This document shows positions 1 through 10,900 of a DNA stretch of 64,000 bases, in pieces (the first letter of the stretch is position 1; each line of letters opens with the position of its first letter). The notes beneath the pieces were generated by a model. It was not told the origin of the DNA, made no database searches, and saw nothing but the letters and a program-made list of their open reading frames with translations. The position numbers were made by a program, and so were the translations under genes. This DNA comes from Bryopsis sp. KO-2023 (Eukaryota; Chlorophyta; Ulvophyceae; Bryopsidales; Bryopsidaceae). The stretch lies in NCBI GenBank assembly GCA_030272585.1, contig BSYQ01000001.1:1736001-1800000 (forward strand). Direction: 5' to 3'.

Positions 1-1363
1 GAGCTGTGCAGGATAGATCACTGATAGAAGTTTTTTCGTTGATGCTTTCCTCGTGCTTTCCTCCGCTTATATATCCAAGCAACGCCATCGTGGGGAGTCC
101 TCGCGAGAAGCGCCACCTGTTGGAGGAGGAAATATCCTCCCTCTTTCTTTTGCATGCTGGAGTCACGGCATTCCATCGCAAGAGGCGTACGATCAGCCAG
201 TGAGGATAATCGATTTTGACACGTGTTCTGGATTCACGACGACAACGAAACGCAGGCAGTGCGCGCTCAGCTCCTCGATTTGAGGTTGGGACAATAATAC
301 AACTTTGATTGAGCTGGTTTTTCTTGAGGCAATATTTCAACACGTCCAAGAATTGAAATGGCCATCCTAGAAACGAATATTTTGCAACATGTTTATGGTG
401 GCGGGAACAGGAAGAATGCGTTAGGGGCTGGTAAGCACTTGTTGTCTGGGGGCATCTGGAATATGGAACTTGCATTGTTATCTGTCTGAATTTTTTATGT
501 GCTCGCATATATGGCTAACTCATTGATACAGCCAGCAGAAGGGCTTGATTTTTCTAATAGAGTCGGAAACCCGGAGTTGTTGAAAAAGGCGGCAAGCAGA
601 TGGTGCAGAAATTGGTCGCTCATCCATCGATGTGTAGGGGGTCGCATTGATTGACTGAATCTGTTTGATAATTTTTTTGTTTTGGTTAATTTATTTTTCC
701 AGTAGTGGGTGGGAAAGTGAGAGGATGGGTGCGGGTATAATGGTGCACATGAATGGCTCATTAATTGAGACTTGAAACAGGTCTCATGTGTACAGCCCCA
801 GCGGCCTACTCAAGTATAAACTGATTCCTGATTCCTTTTTGGTTACCTGGGTGAAAGAGGAAACTGGGCTGGATTTTCAAGAATTGGCGAAAACGGGAAG
901 TCTTGAGCCATTTGATTCATGAAAGACACTATGTCAGAGTATACATGTCTGGAGACATTGATGAGGTGCGATTGCTTGAAGAAAAATGGAACAAAAAAGG
1001 ATTCTGGGATGCCTTGGGGAAAAAGGATTCTGGGATGCCTTGGGGAAAAGGAGCGAAACTGTGCGAGGATTTGATTTGGCAGATCCTTGATATTACGTAG
1101 TACTTTCAAATCTTGGTACGGCACCCAGCCACGTCATTCTCAGCAGCTCGGACCATTTTATAGCTTCGCTGTCGTTGCATCGCAAACATAAAAGAGCTGC
1201 AACCAGAGAAAAAAGAAAAAAAAAGAAAAGCTAATTTGTAAAAGAGGTTTTTAAAAGAAAAGCTTCTACCCGAAAAGAGAGTGAGACAGCAGTTGTTTTT
1301 TTATCCAAACAGTTTTTTTTGGTCGACACTTCCACCTCAGCCGGACATCTTGCGCAGAAGCAC
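1..1363. other. No gene recognised; contains a 26-bp tandem duplication
   Basis: I found no convincing exon on either strand in this left-hand stretch. The open frames are short, lack splice context and resemble no family I know. It may hold the 5' region of the penta-EF-hand gene that starts at 1364 and the end of a gene lying outside the window. A 26-base unit is repeated exactly twice in tandem at 995-1020 and 1021-1046. From about 1200 the DNA is A- and T-run rich. Confidence 0.5.
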
Positions 1364-2652
1364 ATGGCAAACGTCGCCGAGGTAATCCTCCAAACTGTTG
1401 TTTTTCGAGCATAGCAGAACGTCGCCATCCCGTGGATTGACGTGTTTTTCATTTTGGGGTTCGGTGCAGTGGTTTCGCGCCGTAGACCACGACGGTGATG
1501 GACAGATTACTGCCCAAGAACTCCAGGCTGCGTTGCGCAGAGGGAACCTGAACTTCAGTCTTGCCACTGTGGCTCGAATGATTCGGTGGGTGGAGTTCCT
1601 ACTTGATGCTGGGCTCCCAGGAAGAGCCCATTTCTGAAAAAAAAATCCTGCATGCATCATTCAGGAAATGAACTTGAATGAATATTTTTTCCTTACTTCA
1701 AGAGATAGTTTTTTTTTCGACAATGCCAAACTTTTTTTTTCCTTTCTGGTCACCATTATTGCATTGGTTGGTCATTCTGCGACCATTATTGAACAAAACA
1801 TGAGTGCAGCAAGCCAGTTTTTTTTTTTCCTTCGCTCCCCTAGTATCCGCGTTGATTCAACACAGACGTTTTACGAGTCTTTCTGATCTTTTTTTTAATT
1901 TCAAGTGCTGAACTTGTGGAAATGTGCACTGAAGGGCTTACGATACCAATCAGAATGGCATGATTGACTCGACTGAGTTCTTGGGGTTGCACGAATTCTT
2001 GATGACCATGCAGAAGAGCTTCAGTTATTTTGACCGCAACAGAGAAGGCCAATTGACTTTCGAACAAGTCATGCAGGCCATCATGCATGCTGGTAAGCAA
2101 ATCAATAGACAGTAAAAAAAACCTGGGGAACACGCTATCTGGCAGCCCCCCAAAAAAGTAAAAAAAAAACATAATCAGCAAAAGGTGCATTGGTTGGAAC
2201 AGAAGTTGCTTTGGTGTTAAGGATTTTTTGGAAGGAGTTACACCACAAGGGTTGGGCTGTATTGCGAGCCTATCTTCTTATTTTTCTGCCTGATTGGGTG
2301 CATGATTCTCTTCTTTCCACTTTCACAATTGCCCAATGTCACTCTGGGGTCGAGCAGATTTTTTTTCAACTTGGTGTTGTATGTGGAGGAGGGAAGACGT
2401 GTTCTGGAATGGCACACTGAAACAGCAATTGCTCCTATTACAGGCATTCAACTGGATGAAACTGCATTCTACTCAATGGCACGAGCATTCGACCCTGATC
2501 GAGATGGAAAGTTAGGATTGCCAGAATTCATCGCACTCTCCCTTTTTCTCAAGAGTGCAAAAGCTGCATTTCAAGCTTTCGACCCTCATCAAGCTGGGAA
2601 CATCACTTTGAATTTCAATCAATTCATTTTTGCATGCTCCCATGTGGCATGA
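1364..2652 (+). CDS. Penta-EF-hand calcium-binding protein (ALG-2/peflin type)
   Basis: Four exons (1364-1381, 1470-1585, 1935-2092, 2444-2652) with GT-AG borders and matching phases give a 166-residue protein. It contains five EF-hand units in the penta-EF spacing. Hand 1 has the loop DHDGDGQITAQE, hand 2 DTNQNGMIDSTE, hand 3 DRNREGQLTFEQ, hand 4 DPDRDGKLGLPE, and hand 5 is degenerate (FDPHQAGNITLNFNQF), as expected of the hand used for dimerisation. Family members bind calcium and dock onto ESCRT-linked or membrane proteins in the cytosol. The start MANVAEWF leaves no Gly/Pro-rich N-terminal tail, so the protein is almost only the domain (family members are usually 170-280 residues). An additional upstream exon cannot be excluded. 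Family assignment is firm; the orthologue within the family is not. Confidence 0.85.
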
Positions 2653-2856
2653 ATCAATCGAGCCAGTGAGGCCGATTAGGAAAAGGGGTGATCACCATGT
2701 GTTAGAAAAAGACAAATCGAGCAGGGTGGAATTTAGAGAGTACGTGGCAGGGGCTTTATTTTGCAATGTATATCGATGGCGACTCACTGTAAGGATAAGT
2801 TATTATTGTACACAATCGAACCGATACGCAATTGAAAATAGAAAGAATGAACACTA

Positions 2857-5301
2857 CTAAGGAATTCTCGAAAGGTCATGTGCGGGGCTCTCAAGCCTTG
2901 GTGCAGGTGGCAACAAAATCTTGTATCCGACCGCCACGGCAACAATTCCACCAACCACCCAAAACGTTATTTTTCCCCAGTGCCGCTTTTGAGCAGGGTC
3001 ATCGTTTTGATCGTTTTCAGCTTGTCTTTCAGCACTGCGGTTCTGTGGAAGGATTTCATCAAGCTACATATATCCACACCGGCACAAACTTCAATTAGCA
3101 ACATTTGGAAATCAGCAACACAGATGGACCCAAAATAAAGATAGAAAGCAAAAAATGCTTAGTGGGAGGAAAAACTGACCCAAACATTCCTGTCAAATAA
3201 TTTTCGACTCGCCCCTTTCATTTTTTCATTTTTTCCATTTTTGTTATTATGTTATTTTGTTATTTCCGTATCAGTGTCCATTTTCCAAACTTCCGAGTGA
3301 CAGTTTCGAATCAAACCTTCAACTCTCTAGCTCTTTTCTCCATTGATCCCAAGTTCTCATCCTCACCATCGCTAGAGCTGGAAATGTAGAGACACACACA
3401 CACCCCAATCAATATTTCAACAAAACCTCACAGACTACAGTCACATGCACATAGATCTCACACACACCTTCTGTTCTCCAGTGCAATTCTCTCTTTCAAG
3501 ATGCCGATCTGCTCATTGAGCCCCGCCACTTCTTTCTCAAAATTTTGGCATAATGCCGTCCTCCGACTCAAATCCTGAGACAGCAAGAAAATTCATAAAG
3601 TACTGATTCACGATGAAAATGTGGCAACAGAGCAAGAAGATGTGCATCATCGAGACGCACGCATTCGAGGACATCCACAGTTCGCTGTAGGTGCTGCACT
3701 CTCATTTCAGCACCATCGGCCCTCTTAGTTTCCTGACAGCATGCATGTTGGCACATCAGCAACTTGAAAGAGAGGCCCGATAAGTCTCGTTTCAATCCTC
3801 GAATTTGGCTGCACACACCATTCACTACCCTTACATCTTTCGTCATCGGATTGGCATCCCCCCCCCCTCCCCCACATTAATGTTCACTTGCTGCAATGGA
3901 TTCTACAGTTTTCATATTTGCATTACATCGAATTACCACTGAGCTTTCGCCAGCTCCTTATTTGTTTGCAGGTCGGTCCTATCGGAATGTTCCCGTGCAA
4001 ACACACTCTGCTGATGGCCCTCTGTCAACTGCAAAAACATCAAAAGCACCATTTTCAAAAAAAGGCTTTTTTTTCCCACATACAAGACCCCCCCCCCTCC
4101 AGCAAAACAAATCAAACTGGAAGTGCATGTGTTTGATATAACATCGGCCCACCTGTCGCTGAAGTTTTGAGATATATTGGCTCTGCTTGCAAGTTTGTTC
4201 CTCGAGCTCAAGCACCTGAGAGTCAGTGCACAGAAATGAAAGTAAGAGGCAGGAACCATGCCAACATATGCATTAGCATCTATGAATAGCGAATCCATTC
4301 TATACCATTGACTGATGCTCCCGGAGGCTTGCAAGGGCTCCATCATGCTCCGCCACCAACCTTTCCCAATCCTTGGAATCTCCTGACAGACTGACTGCAG
4401 CAATATCCACCATCCCAGCCTATGCACGCACCATCAGTTCAGTCAACAGTTTCTCATCAGTGTGCTTCCATTATTCAATCTAGAAAACCAGCCTTTCACA
4501 CGTAATCCAAGGAATTTGACAATTTGGTCGTTTCTGTGGTGCTCTCACTTCAGATTGATGGATCGCATCTTCGTCAGCATCGCCCTTCCTGACATAGAAT
4601 TGGCCCCGCAAAGTCTCCTCCAGAATCTTGAGGCTTTGTTTCAAGTCATCGATTTGATGGTCAGCCAAGTTGAGCTCTTTCCTGAGATGTTGATTTTGGG
4701 TGTTCACATCTAGAACCTCTTGGCGAGCCATGGAGGCAGCCCTGGAAAGAGCCCCTTCTCTGTCTCTCAAATGCCGCTCCTGGTCATGTAAGGAATGCAA
4801 AGATGCCAGGCTGTGTGCTGCTTCACTGGGTGCATCATCAGAATGAGCAGAATAATGTGAACTGGCGGCAGTGCTCCCTGAAATGCATGCATCTTTGCAT
4901 TCAGATGCTCGACGCAATGCCAATGCCAATGCTAAAGCTGATTGTATAGAGAGATTCAAGACATCAAAAAGAAAAGCCGCAGAAACAATCCCAGATCACT
5001 GAGGAACGGACGTCCTTGACGACTCAGAGACGCCTTTGGCTCCCGGAAAGCGTCGTTTCTCGAATGGCTCTACCTGGAGACGTGGCTGTTGCTCTGCTGC
5101 CAAGAGGACTGAAAGATGGTCCTCCTCGTTGAGCTTGAGCAGCGGATGCGCGTTCCCGGAGACGCGCAGCGATGTCCCTCTGCAAGTCGCGTCACCAGAA
5201 TCAGAAACCAGAGGTCGGGGGCTTTTGAAACGTGTCGTTTAAGTCGGGAAAGCACCCACCTGTCGGCGCAACAACGAGTCCTTCGCAGCACTTGCATCCA
5301 T
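2857..5301 (-). CDS. Tail-anchored coiled-coil protein, function unknown
   Basis: Ten phase-compatible exons (5301-5260, 5179-5074, 4877-4549, 4464-4428, 4382-4306, 4215-4153, 4028-3937, 3808-3661, 3574-3468, 3034-2857) give about 392 residues. The N-terminus (MDASAAKDSLLRRQ) is basic, followed by a Ser/Ala-rich stretch. From about residue 75 to 330 the protein is heptad-like and rich in L, E, Q, K and R, and should form a long coiled coil. A single hydrophobic segment near the C-terminus (ITFWVVGGIVAVAVGYKILL) is followed by only about 16 residues, which is a tail-anchor layout: the bulk would face the cytosol from an ER, Golgi or outer mitochondrial membrane. I do not recognise the family; golgin-like tethers have similar architecture. 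The 37-base exon at 4464-4428 and the last acceptor are the least certain borders. Confidence 0.7.
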
Positions 5302-5519
5302 TGCCGTTGTGGCTTTCTGGAGCGAGGGGAAAATTTATCGCGCGCGAGCGAAACGGATTCCTCGTATCCTGCCTGCATCTTCCAAATGTCATATCTTAGG
5401 TGGACAAGAATGTATGCGGACGTGTGCAGATCTCAGCTCAACTGAGCAACGGGTTGGTTTCTAGTCCAGCACAGTTTCCAGCCCAGTGCAGAAAGCCACT
5501 TGGGGGATGCTTGACCCAC
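5302..5519. promoter_or_regulatory. Divergent 5' region between coiled-coil gene and small gene
   Basis: The start codons of the minus-strand coiled-coil gene and the plus-strand small gene face away from each other across about 218 bases, so both 5' UTRs and promoters must lie here. No TATA box or other named motif is obvious. The right-hand gene is itself tentative. Confidence 0.4.
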
Positions 5520-6278
5520 ATGTCATCATCCCAGAGATTCTCACTGGTGCTTAAGCAATCGAACCTGAACGAAGCCAGCGAGTTACTGCTGAGGAGGGCA
5601 GGTGTACCCGTTCCCCCTTGCCCATCGAAAATCGGCTAAATCGATTGAAAGGATCCATACTAGCGACAAAACAACACACAACACATAGTGTATTTGATCT
5701 CAGCCAAAGGTAGAGAAAGGTGTGTTTCTGAGAGTGAAACCACCACACCAAAATGCTCTCGGTGGTGGCAAGATTCCCTGTGACTGGCCTTCCTTCCCAG
5801 CCTCGGATCATCCACTGCATTTTCCAATTCTTTACAACAAGAAATACCAGCCAGCACAAAGACCCACTAACCATACCAAAAAAAACATTCTGCAACGGAA
5901 ACTGAAGTGATAATGGGCCCATTATCAACTCAGGGGTGGTGGAAAGGAAACACCTATGATCAAAATTCCCCTAATTCTCTTGAGCGTGCGAAAAAAAGCA
6001 TGAAAAGTTTGAAACAGAACTTGGGACCCTTGATGAAAGGAAATGGAACAGACTTTCCTGAAGGCCCCAACTCTCCGAGCAAAACGTTTCCAAAGACAAC
6101 CCCCCCTCCCCCTTCAGACAAGCGTTTTCGCTATCCAATTCACCGATCGTATCGTATGTATTCCCCTTGTCGAACTGTGATGCCCAGACGGCGTCTGGCA
6201 GACGCTATGAAAGAAAACCGGCAACGCACGTCAAGTGCGATGTTTTCACGACAGAAGAACAAAAATATTTTGGATTAA
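5520..6278 (+). CDS. Putative small basic protein, two exons
   Basis: A first exon (5520-5603, MSSSQRFSLVLKQSNLNEAS...) joins in phase to a second (5934-6278) after an acceptor at the end of a pyrimidine-bearing intron, giving about 142 residues. The second exon encodes a Lys-rich helix (ERAKKSMKSLKQNL), a Pro-rich stretch, then an Arg-rich C-terminal third ending in KNKNILD. I recognise no domain; the composition suggests a nucleic-acid-binding or nuclear protein, but this is inference. The donor (GTACCC) is weak and extra exons between 5604 and 5933 are possible. The reading frame of the second exon is the best supported part. Confidence 0.4.
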
Positions 6279-6613
6279 TCCAAGCGTCCCTGTTCAGACT
6301 TGAGTGGGCGTTTTGAAAGCGTTTACAATCGTGTGTCTTGAATTATTCAAGTTGGATAACAGCAACAATCACAAAACACCAAAAGGAGGCCACCACCCCT
6401 TGTAATCTGAGAAATATGCACTTGTGCAACAAACCGCCGTTTAATCTAAGAAAGGTATCAATTGAATCAATTATTCCCATCATTTCCCATGCAATCAAAG
6501 TGCTTGGCGGCTGCTAAATTCATTGCAATCCGCGTTGTTTTTCACTCGTTTTTTGGTCTTTCGGTCTTGTCGACAAGAGAGGACAGAGCAATACTTTGTG
6601 GACACGCGTTATC
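6279..6613. other. Intergenic stretch, nothing recognised
   Basis: This run separates the stop of the small gene from the start of the split gene at 6614. It should hold the 3' UTR of the first and the promoter of the second. No repeat or conserved site was seen. Confidence 0.4.
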
Positions 6614-7091
6614 ATGGCAGACAACGGAGACACCGAGAGAGCCCAACGCCTGGAGAGTGAGAGTGAGAGTGGGAGAAGGAGAGGGAGAGAAGTCTTCTCA
6701 TCCATTCAACCACCGTTTAACGCTCCAAGCCGTGGTGGTCCGGAAACTTCGGTGGAGTGGGGAGTGGAGAATGGGGAGAACGACAAGGAAGAAATATCGG
6801 CGGGAATAGCTTTTGACGAGGAACTCGACTCACTCGACCTCCCATGTGCCTATCAACCAAAGGCGGAATCCATTAAGCCGGATTGCGTCCCCCTCCTAGA
6901 CTTGTCGGCTCTCACCGTCAAGACACTTGGATACGAGACACGGCGGCTGATTGCGCTCTTGGCCGGAGAAGATATTCGAGCACTCCTCGACGAGGCCCCC
7001 TCGAGTGTGGTGAATTCAATCGATTCGAATATCGATGAAAGGATCCCGAGTGTCGAGAGCGTCGAGTGCCGATTTCCGGAGGGCCTCGATA

Positions 7092-7096
7092 AGTAT
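7092..7096. repeat. Target-site duplication, left copy (AGTAT)
   Basis: The five bases AGTAT immediately precede the 5' LTR and recur at 12743-12747 immediately after the 3' LTR. A 5-base duplication is what a Ty3/gypsy integrase makes. Confidence 0.9.
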
Positions 7097-7369
7097 TGTT
7101 ATAAGTGTACGCCGAGTATGTCTATGCACTACTAGAGCTCAAGGGTTAGTCGTGGGCACTAACATGGCTCTAGTCATATGCTTAAGGTCCATGAGATCAT
7201 TATAGCACGTGTGCTGAAAGGATGACTCATAGCACGCCCAGGTGTCTCGCCCTGAGGTGATCCCTGTCATCTCAAGGGTCCCATCAAGGAGTGGGGGTTT
7301 GATGGGTTAAAGGGACTTCAAGGAAGGGCGTTGGGAGGTTATTTTCCTAGGAGAGAGAGGTTTATAACA
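7097..7369 (+). repeat. 5' LTR of the chromovirus
   Basis: The 273-base repeat starts TGTTATAA and ends TTATAACA, a perfect 8-base terminal inverted repeat. It matches the 3' LTR at every base I compared. Confidence 0.95.
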
Positions 7370-7922
7370 GTTTGGTTTCGGAGCAGGTGAAGAGTCCGTC
7401 ACGGAAACGACGATAACTTCAGCGTCTAAGGTCCGAATTGGACAAATAAGGTGTCTAAAAGTAAGCTAAGAAAAATCCGCTTCGTTTGAGTCCAGTTGGG
7501 GTTTATTCCGAGCTGTGTGCGGAAAGTTAAGCTCTGTCAAAGTTAGGGTATTGCTTCAGACTTTCTGCAGAGTGGTTTTTCGAGTTGCGAAGGAGACCCA
7601 AGAGGTCCTTCGTCTATTTTAAGGAGACCCAAGAGGTCCTTAATATTTTTCGTCAGGATTGGACGATATTTTGAGATTTTTGGAGATTTTTCAAGCAGAC
7701 CCTAGAGGTGCTTGTTGTGTCCAAAGAAAAATTAAATTAAAGCAGTTAACAAGGAAACACCACGAAAAGAAGAGTTATCCACACAAAGAGGTGGTTACAG
7801 ATTTGTCTAAAGGACAAAGGGAATATCCACAGAGGTTTCCCCCAACACAGGTGTTGGTCTAAAAATAACTCTCATACTCACTTCTTCGCCGCGGGCTTGA
7901 AGTAGAGGGATACTGCAAGAAA
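7370..7922 (+). other. Leader between 5' LTR and the long frame of the chromovirus
   Basis: This stretch holds the presumed primer-binding site at its start (TGGTTTCGGAGC, loosely like the complement of an initiator-methionine tRNA end) and no long reading frame. A short repeated phrase, GGAGACCCAAGAGGTCCTT, occurs twice around 7590-7645. Confidence 0.5.
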
Positions 7923-10900
7923 ATGCAGAAATCCACCCAAAAGAACACGGGGCAAAGTGATTCTTTTGATGAGAGGAAAAATGCTACTGAGCATTCCTCT
8001 AAACCTCAAGTTTCCAAAAGAAAATCAGTCAGCCAACTGACCAAAGCAGAGTTGAAAGCTTGCAAACAGTTGGGATTGTGCTGGTTTTGTGGAGAGACTT
8101 GGACACGAGGACATAAATGTGGAAAACCCAAAGAGGTTGTTACACATGTTTCTCAGAGGTCCAAGCCCCATGACTGGAAATTTCTGAGGCAAGATTTGAA
8201 TTCTCATCCTAATTGTGACCCAATGGAAGTGGATAGTGCACATTTAGCGCCTATCGTGACTCGTGGTCAAAAGAGAAAGGAGAAACAGGAAGAAGCACAA
8301 ACTTCTGTCCCTCCAGAGGATGTGAATGAAAGATCTAATATCCAATCAGACAAAACAATACTCAAGGCAGAGTTTCAGCGTCTCGAGTCACTCACGGGAC
8401 AAGCGTTTAGCTTGGACGGGTGTGCTAACTCAGACCAAACCAATGCCTTGTGTGCAAAGTTTTGTATTGGTGAGGGGTTTTTTGAGACTACTCTTTCGGG
8501 TGAGCATGTATGGCTGAATCCTCCATTCCAGGAGCTTCACAAATACATTGATCACTATGTGAGAGAAAAGAATAAGTCTCCACACAATACTTCTTGTTGC
8601 ATTCTGGTTCCACAGTGGAATAAAGAGCCGCATCCGGCCTTGGCCTCTATGAGACTAATTGCACAATACAAGAAGGGCATGGTTTTGTTCACCGCTATGA
8701 AAGGAAAGCGCCGGAAAAGACTTCCAGGTCTTCCTTGGCCAGTGAATGTATACTATGACCCACCTGTCCCCTTGGTACCAAAGGATACTCAAGATTTACT
8801 TACCCAAGACAGGATGTCAATGCACTTTGAGGGAACTCTTAGTGGCATTCCTGCCCATTGTCTTTTGGACTCAGGAGCTAAGGGATTAGCATTCCTTTCC
8901 AAGAGATTTTGTGAACAAAATGGGATTTCCTTCAAGGTAACCACAAGTTCGCAAGCCGAATTGGCCAATGGGAGTTATATTGATATCTTAGGTGAAACAA
9001 AGATCTCTCTGAAAATTCAAGGCTTCCGCGAGAAGTTAAATTGTTTGGTGATTGATCTGATGGAGAAATTTGATATCATTTTGGGTGATACGTGGTTGCG
9101 AAATCGCAAGGCAGTCTTGGACTTCTTTGAGAAGAAGTGTGCCGTGACGAATTCCGCAAGTCAACGGATCTTGATACGCCAGGGTCTTTTGCCCAAGGCC
9201 ACTGGTGGAGAACAAAGCATTCCCCACAAAAATGTTGGTTCCTTACTCACTATTCCACAGGTGAAGAGAAAACTCAAGGATTCCTCTCTTCAACCATTTC
9301 TGGTGGTAATTCGTGAAGTACAGGACGTACCCGCACATGTAAGTGTAGCGGAGGAAACCGGTGAATCAGATCAAGTCCCTGAGAAGGAGATGGAATCTCT
9401 CTTGGAGGAATTTGATGATTTGTTTGTAACTGGTTTGGCGGAATATCCCCCGGAAAGAGCCGTAGAAGTGGACATTCCTTTAGAAGAAGGTACACGTCCT
9501 GTAAACCGGCCACTTTTTCGGTATTCACCCGCAGAGCGGCAAGAGATTCAGGATCAATTGTCCGAACTCTTAGCCAAAAAGCTCATAAGACCTAGTTCTA
9601 GCCCTTGGGGTGCTCCGGTTCTTTTCGTACCGAAAAAGGATGGAGGCTTCAGGATGTGCATAGACTACAGGGGTCTTAATAAAGTAACTATCCGGAATCA
9701 GTTCCCGATTCCACGGATCGACGATCTCTTGGATGAGTTACAAGGCTCGAGATGTTTTACTTCTCTTGACCTGAGAGCTGGATACTGGCAAGTCAGAGTC
9801 AAGGAAGACGACATCCCCAAAACAGCCTTCAAAACACCCTTTGGTTTATTTGAGTACCGGGTGCTCCCGATGGGATTATCCAATGCACCGGCAGTGTTTC
9901 AGACACTGATGAACTCAGTCTTCCATGGTATGATAGGCAAATATGTCTTGATCTACTTGGATGATATTTTAGTTTTTTCAAAGACACCAAAGGAACATTT
10001 GAAACATCTTCGAGAAGTCTTACAAAGGTTGCGAGAACATAAATTGTTCTTGAAGAAGTCCAAATGTGACTTCAACAAAACTGAGTTGCGCTACTTAGGC
10101 TTCGTGGTGGGCCGCAATGGTATCTCAGTTGACCCGAGTAAAACGGCTAAAGTGAAAAATTGGCCTCGTCCTAGTGGGGTGGATGACTTAAGGTCGTTCC
10201 TCGGACTCGCCAATTACTTTCGCAAGTTTGTACAGGGGTATTCAGCCTTGGCTTCTCCAATGACTGATCTTCTCAAAAAGAGGAAGACATGGGAATGGAC
10301 TCATGAGTGTGAGACAGCTTTTGAAGGGGTGAAAACGGCACTCACGGAAGCACCGTGTTTGGTTTTGCCGGACTTCTCTAAACCTTTCGAAGTAATCACT
10401 GATGCTTCTACAAAGGCAATTGGAGCAGTTCTCCTGCAAGAAGGACACCCAATAGCTTATGAAAGCAAAAAGCTGCAAGGTCCACAACTCAATTGGTCGA
10501 CGAGTGATCAGGAAATGTATGCTACTGTGTATGCACTTCAATTATGGAGATGCTACTTGCAAGGCAGAAAATTCCGAGTGATTACCGACCATAGTCCAAA
10601 CACATTCTTTCATTCCCGATCGACCTTGAATCGACGGCAGGTCCGCTGGCTAGAATTGCTCCATGATTTCCAATTTGAATGGGAGTATAGACCAGGGCGA
10701 GTAAATGTGGCTGATCCCTTGTCACGTATACCGTCTTCTCCTTCTTCAATTGGAGTATTATGCGAGACCGTGAGATCGAGTGGCTTGGTTTCTAGACCGC
10801 GGGATCCTGAGGTCCCATCTCTGCCTCGGGGTTATCATACCCAGTTGGAGTCAAGGCTGGTTGAAGGGTACACCAAAGATCCTTGGTATCAAACTCTGGA

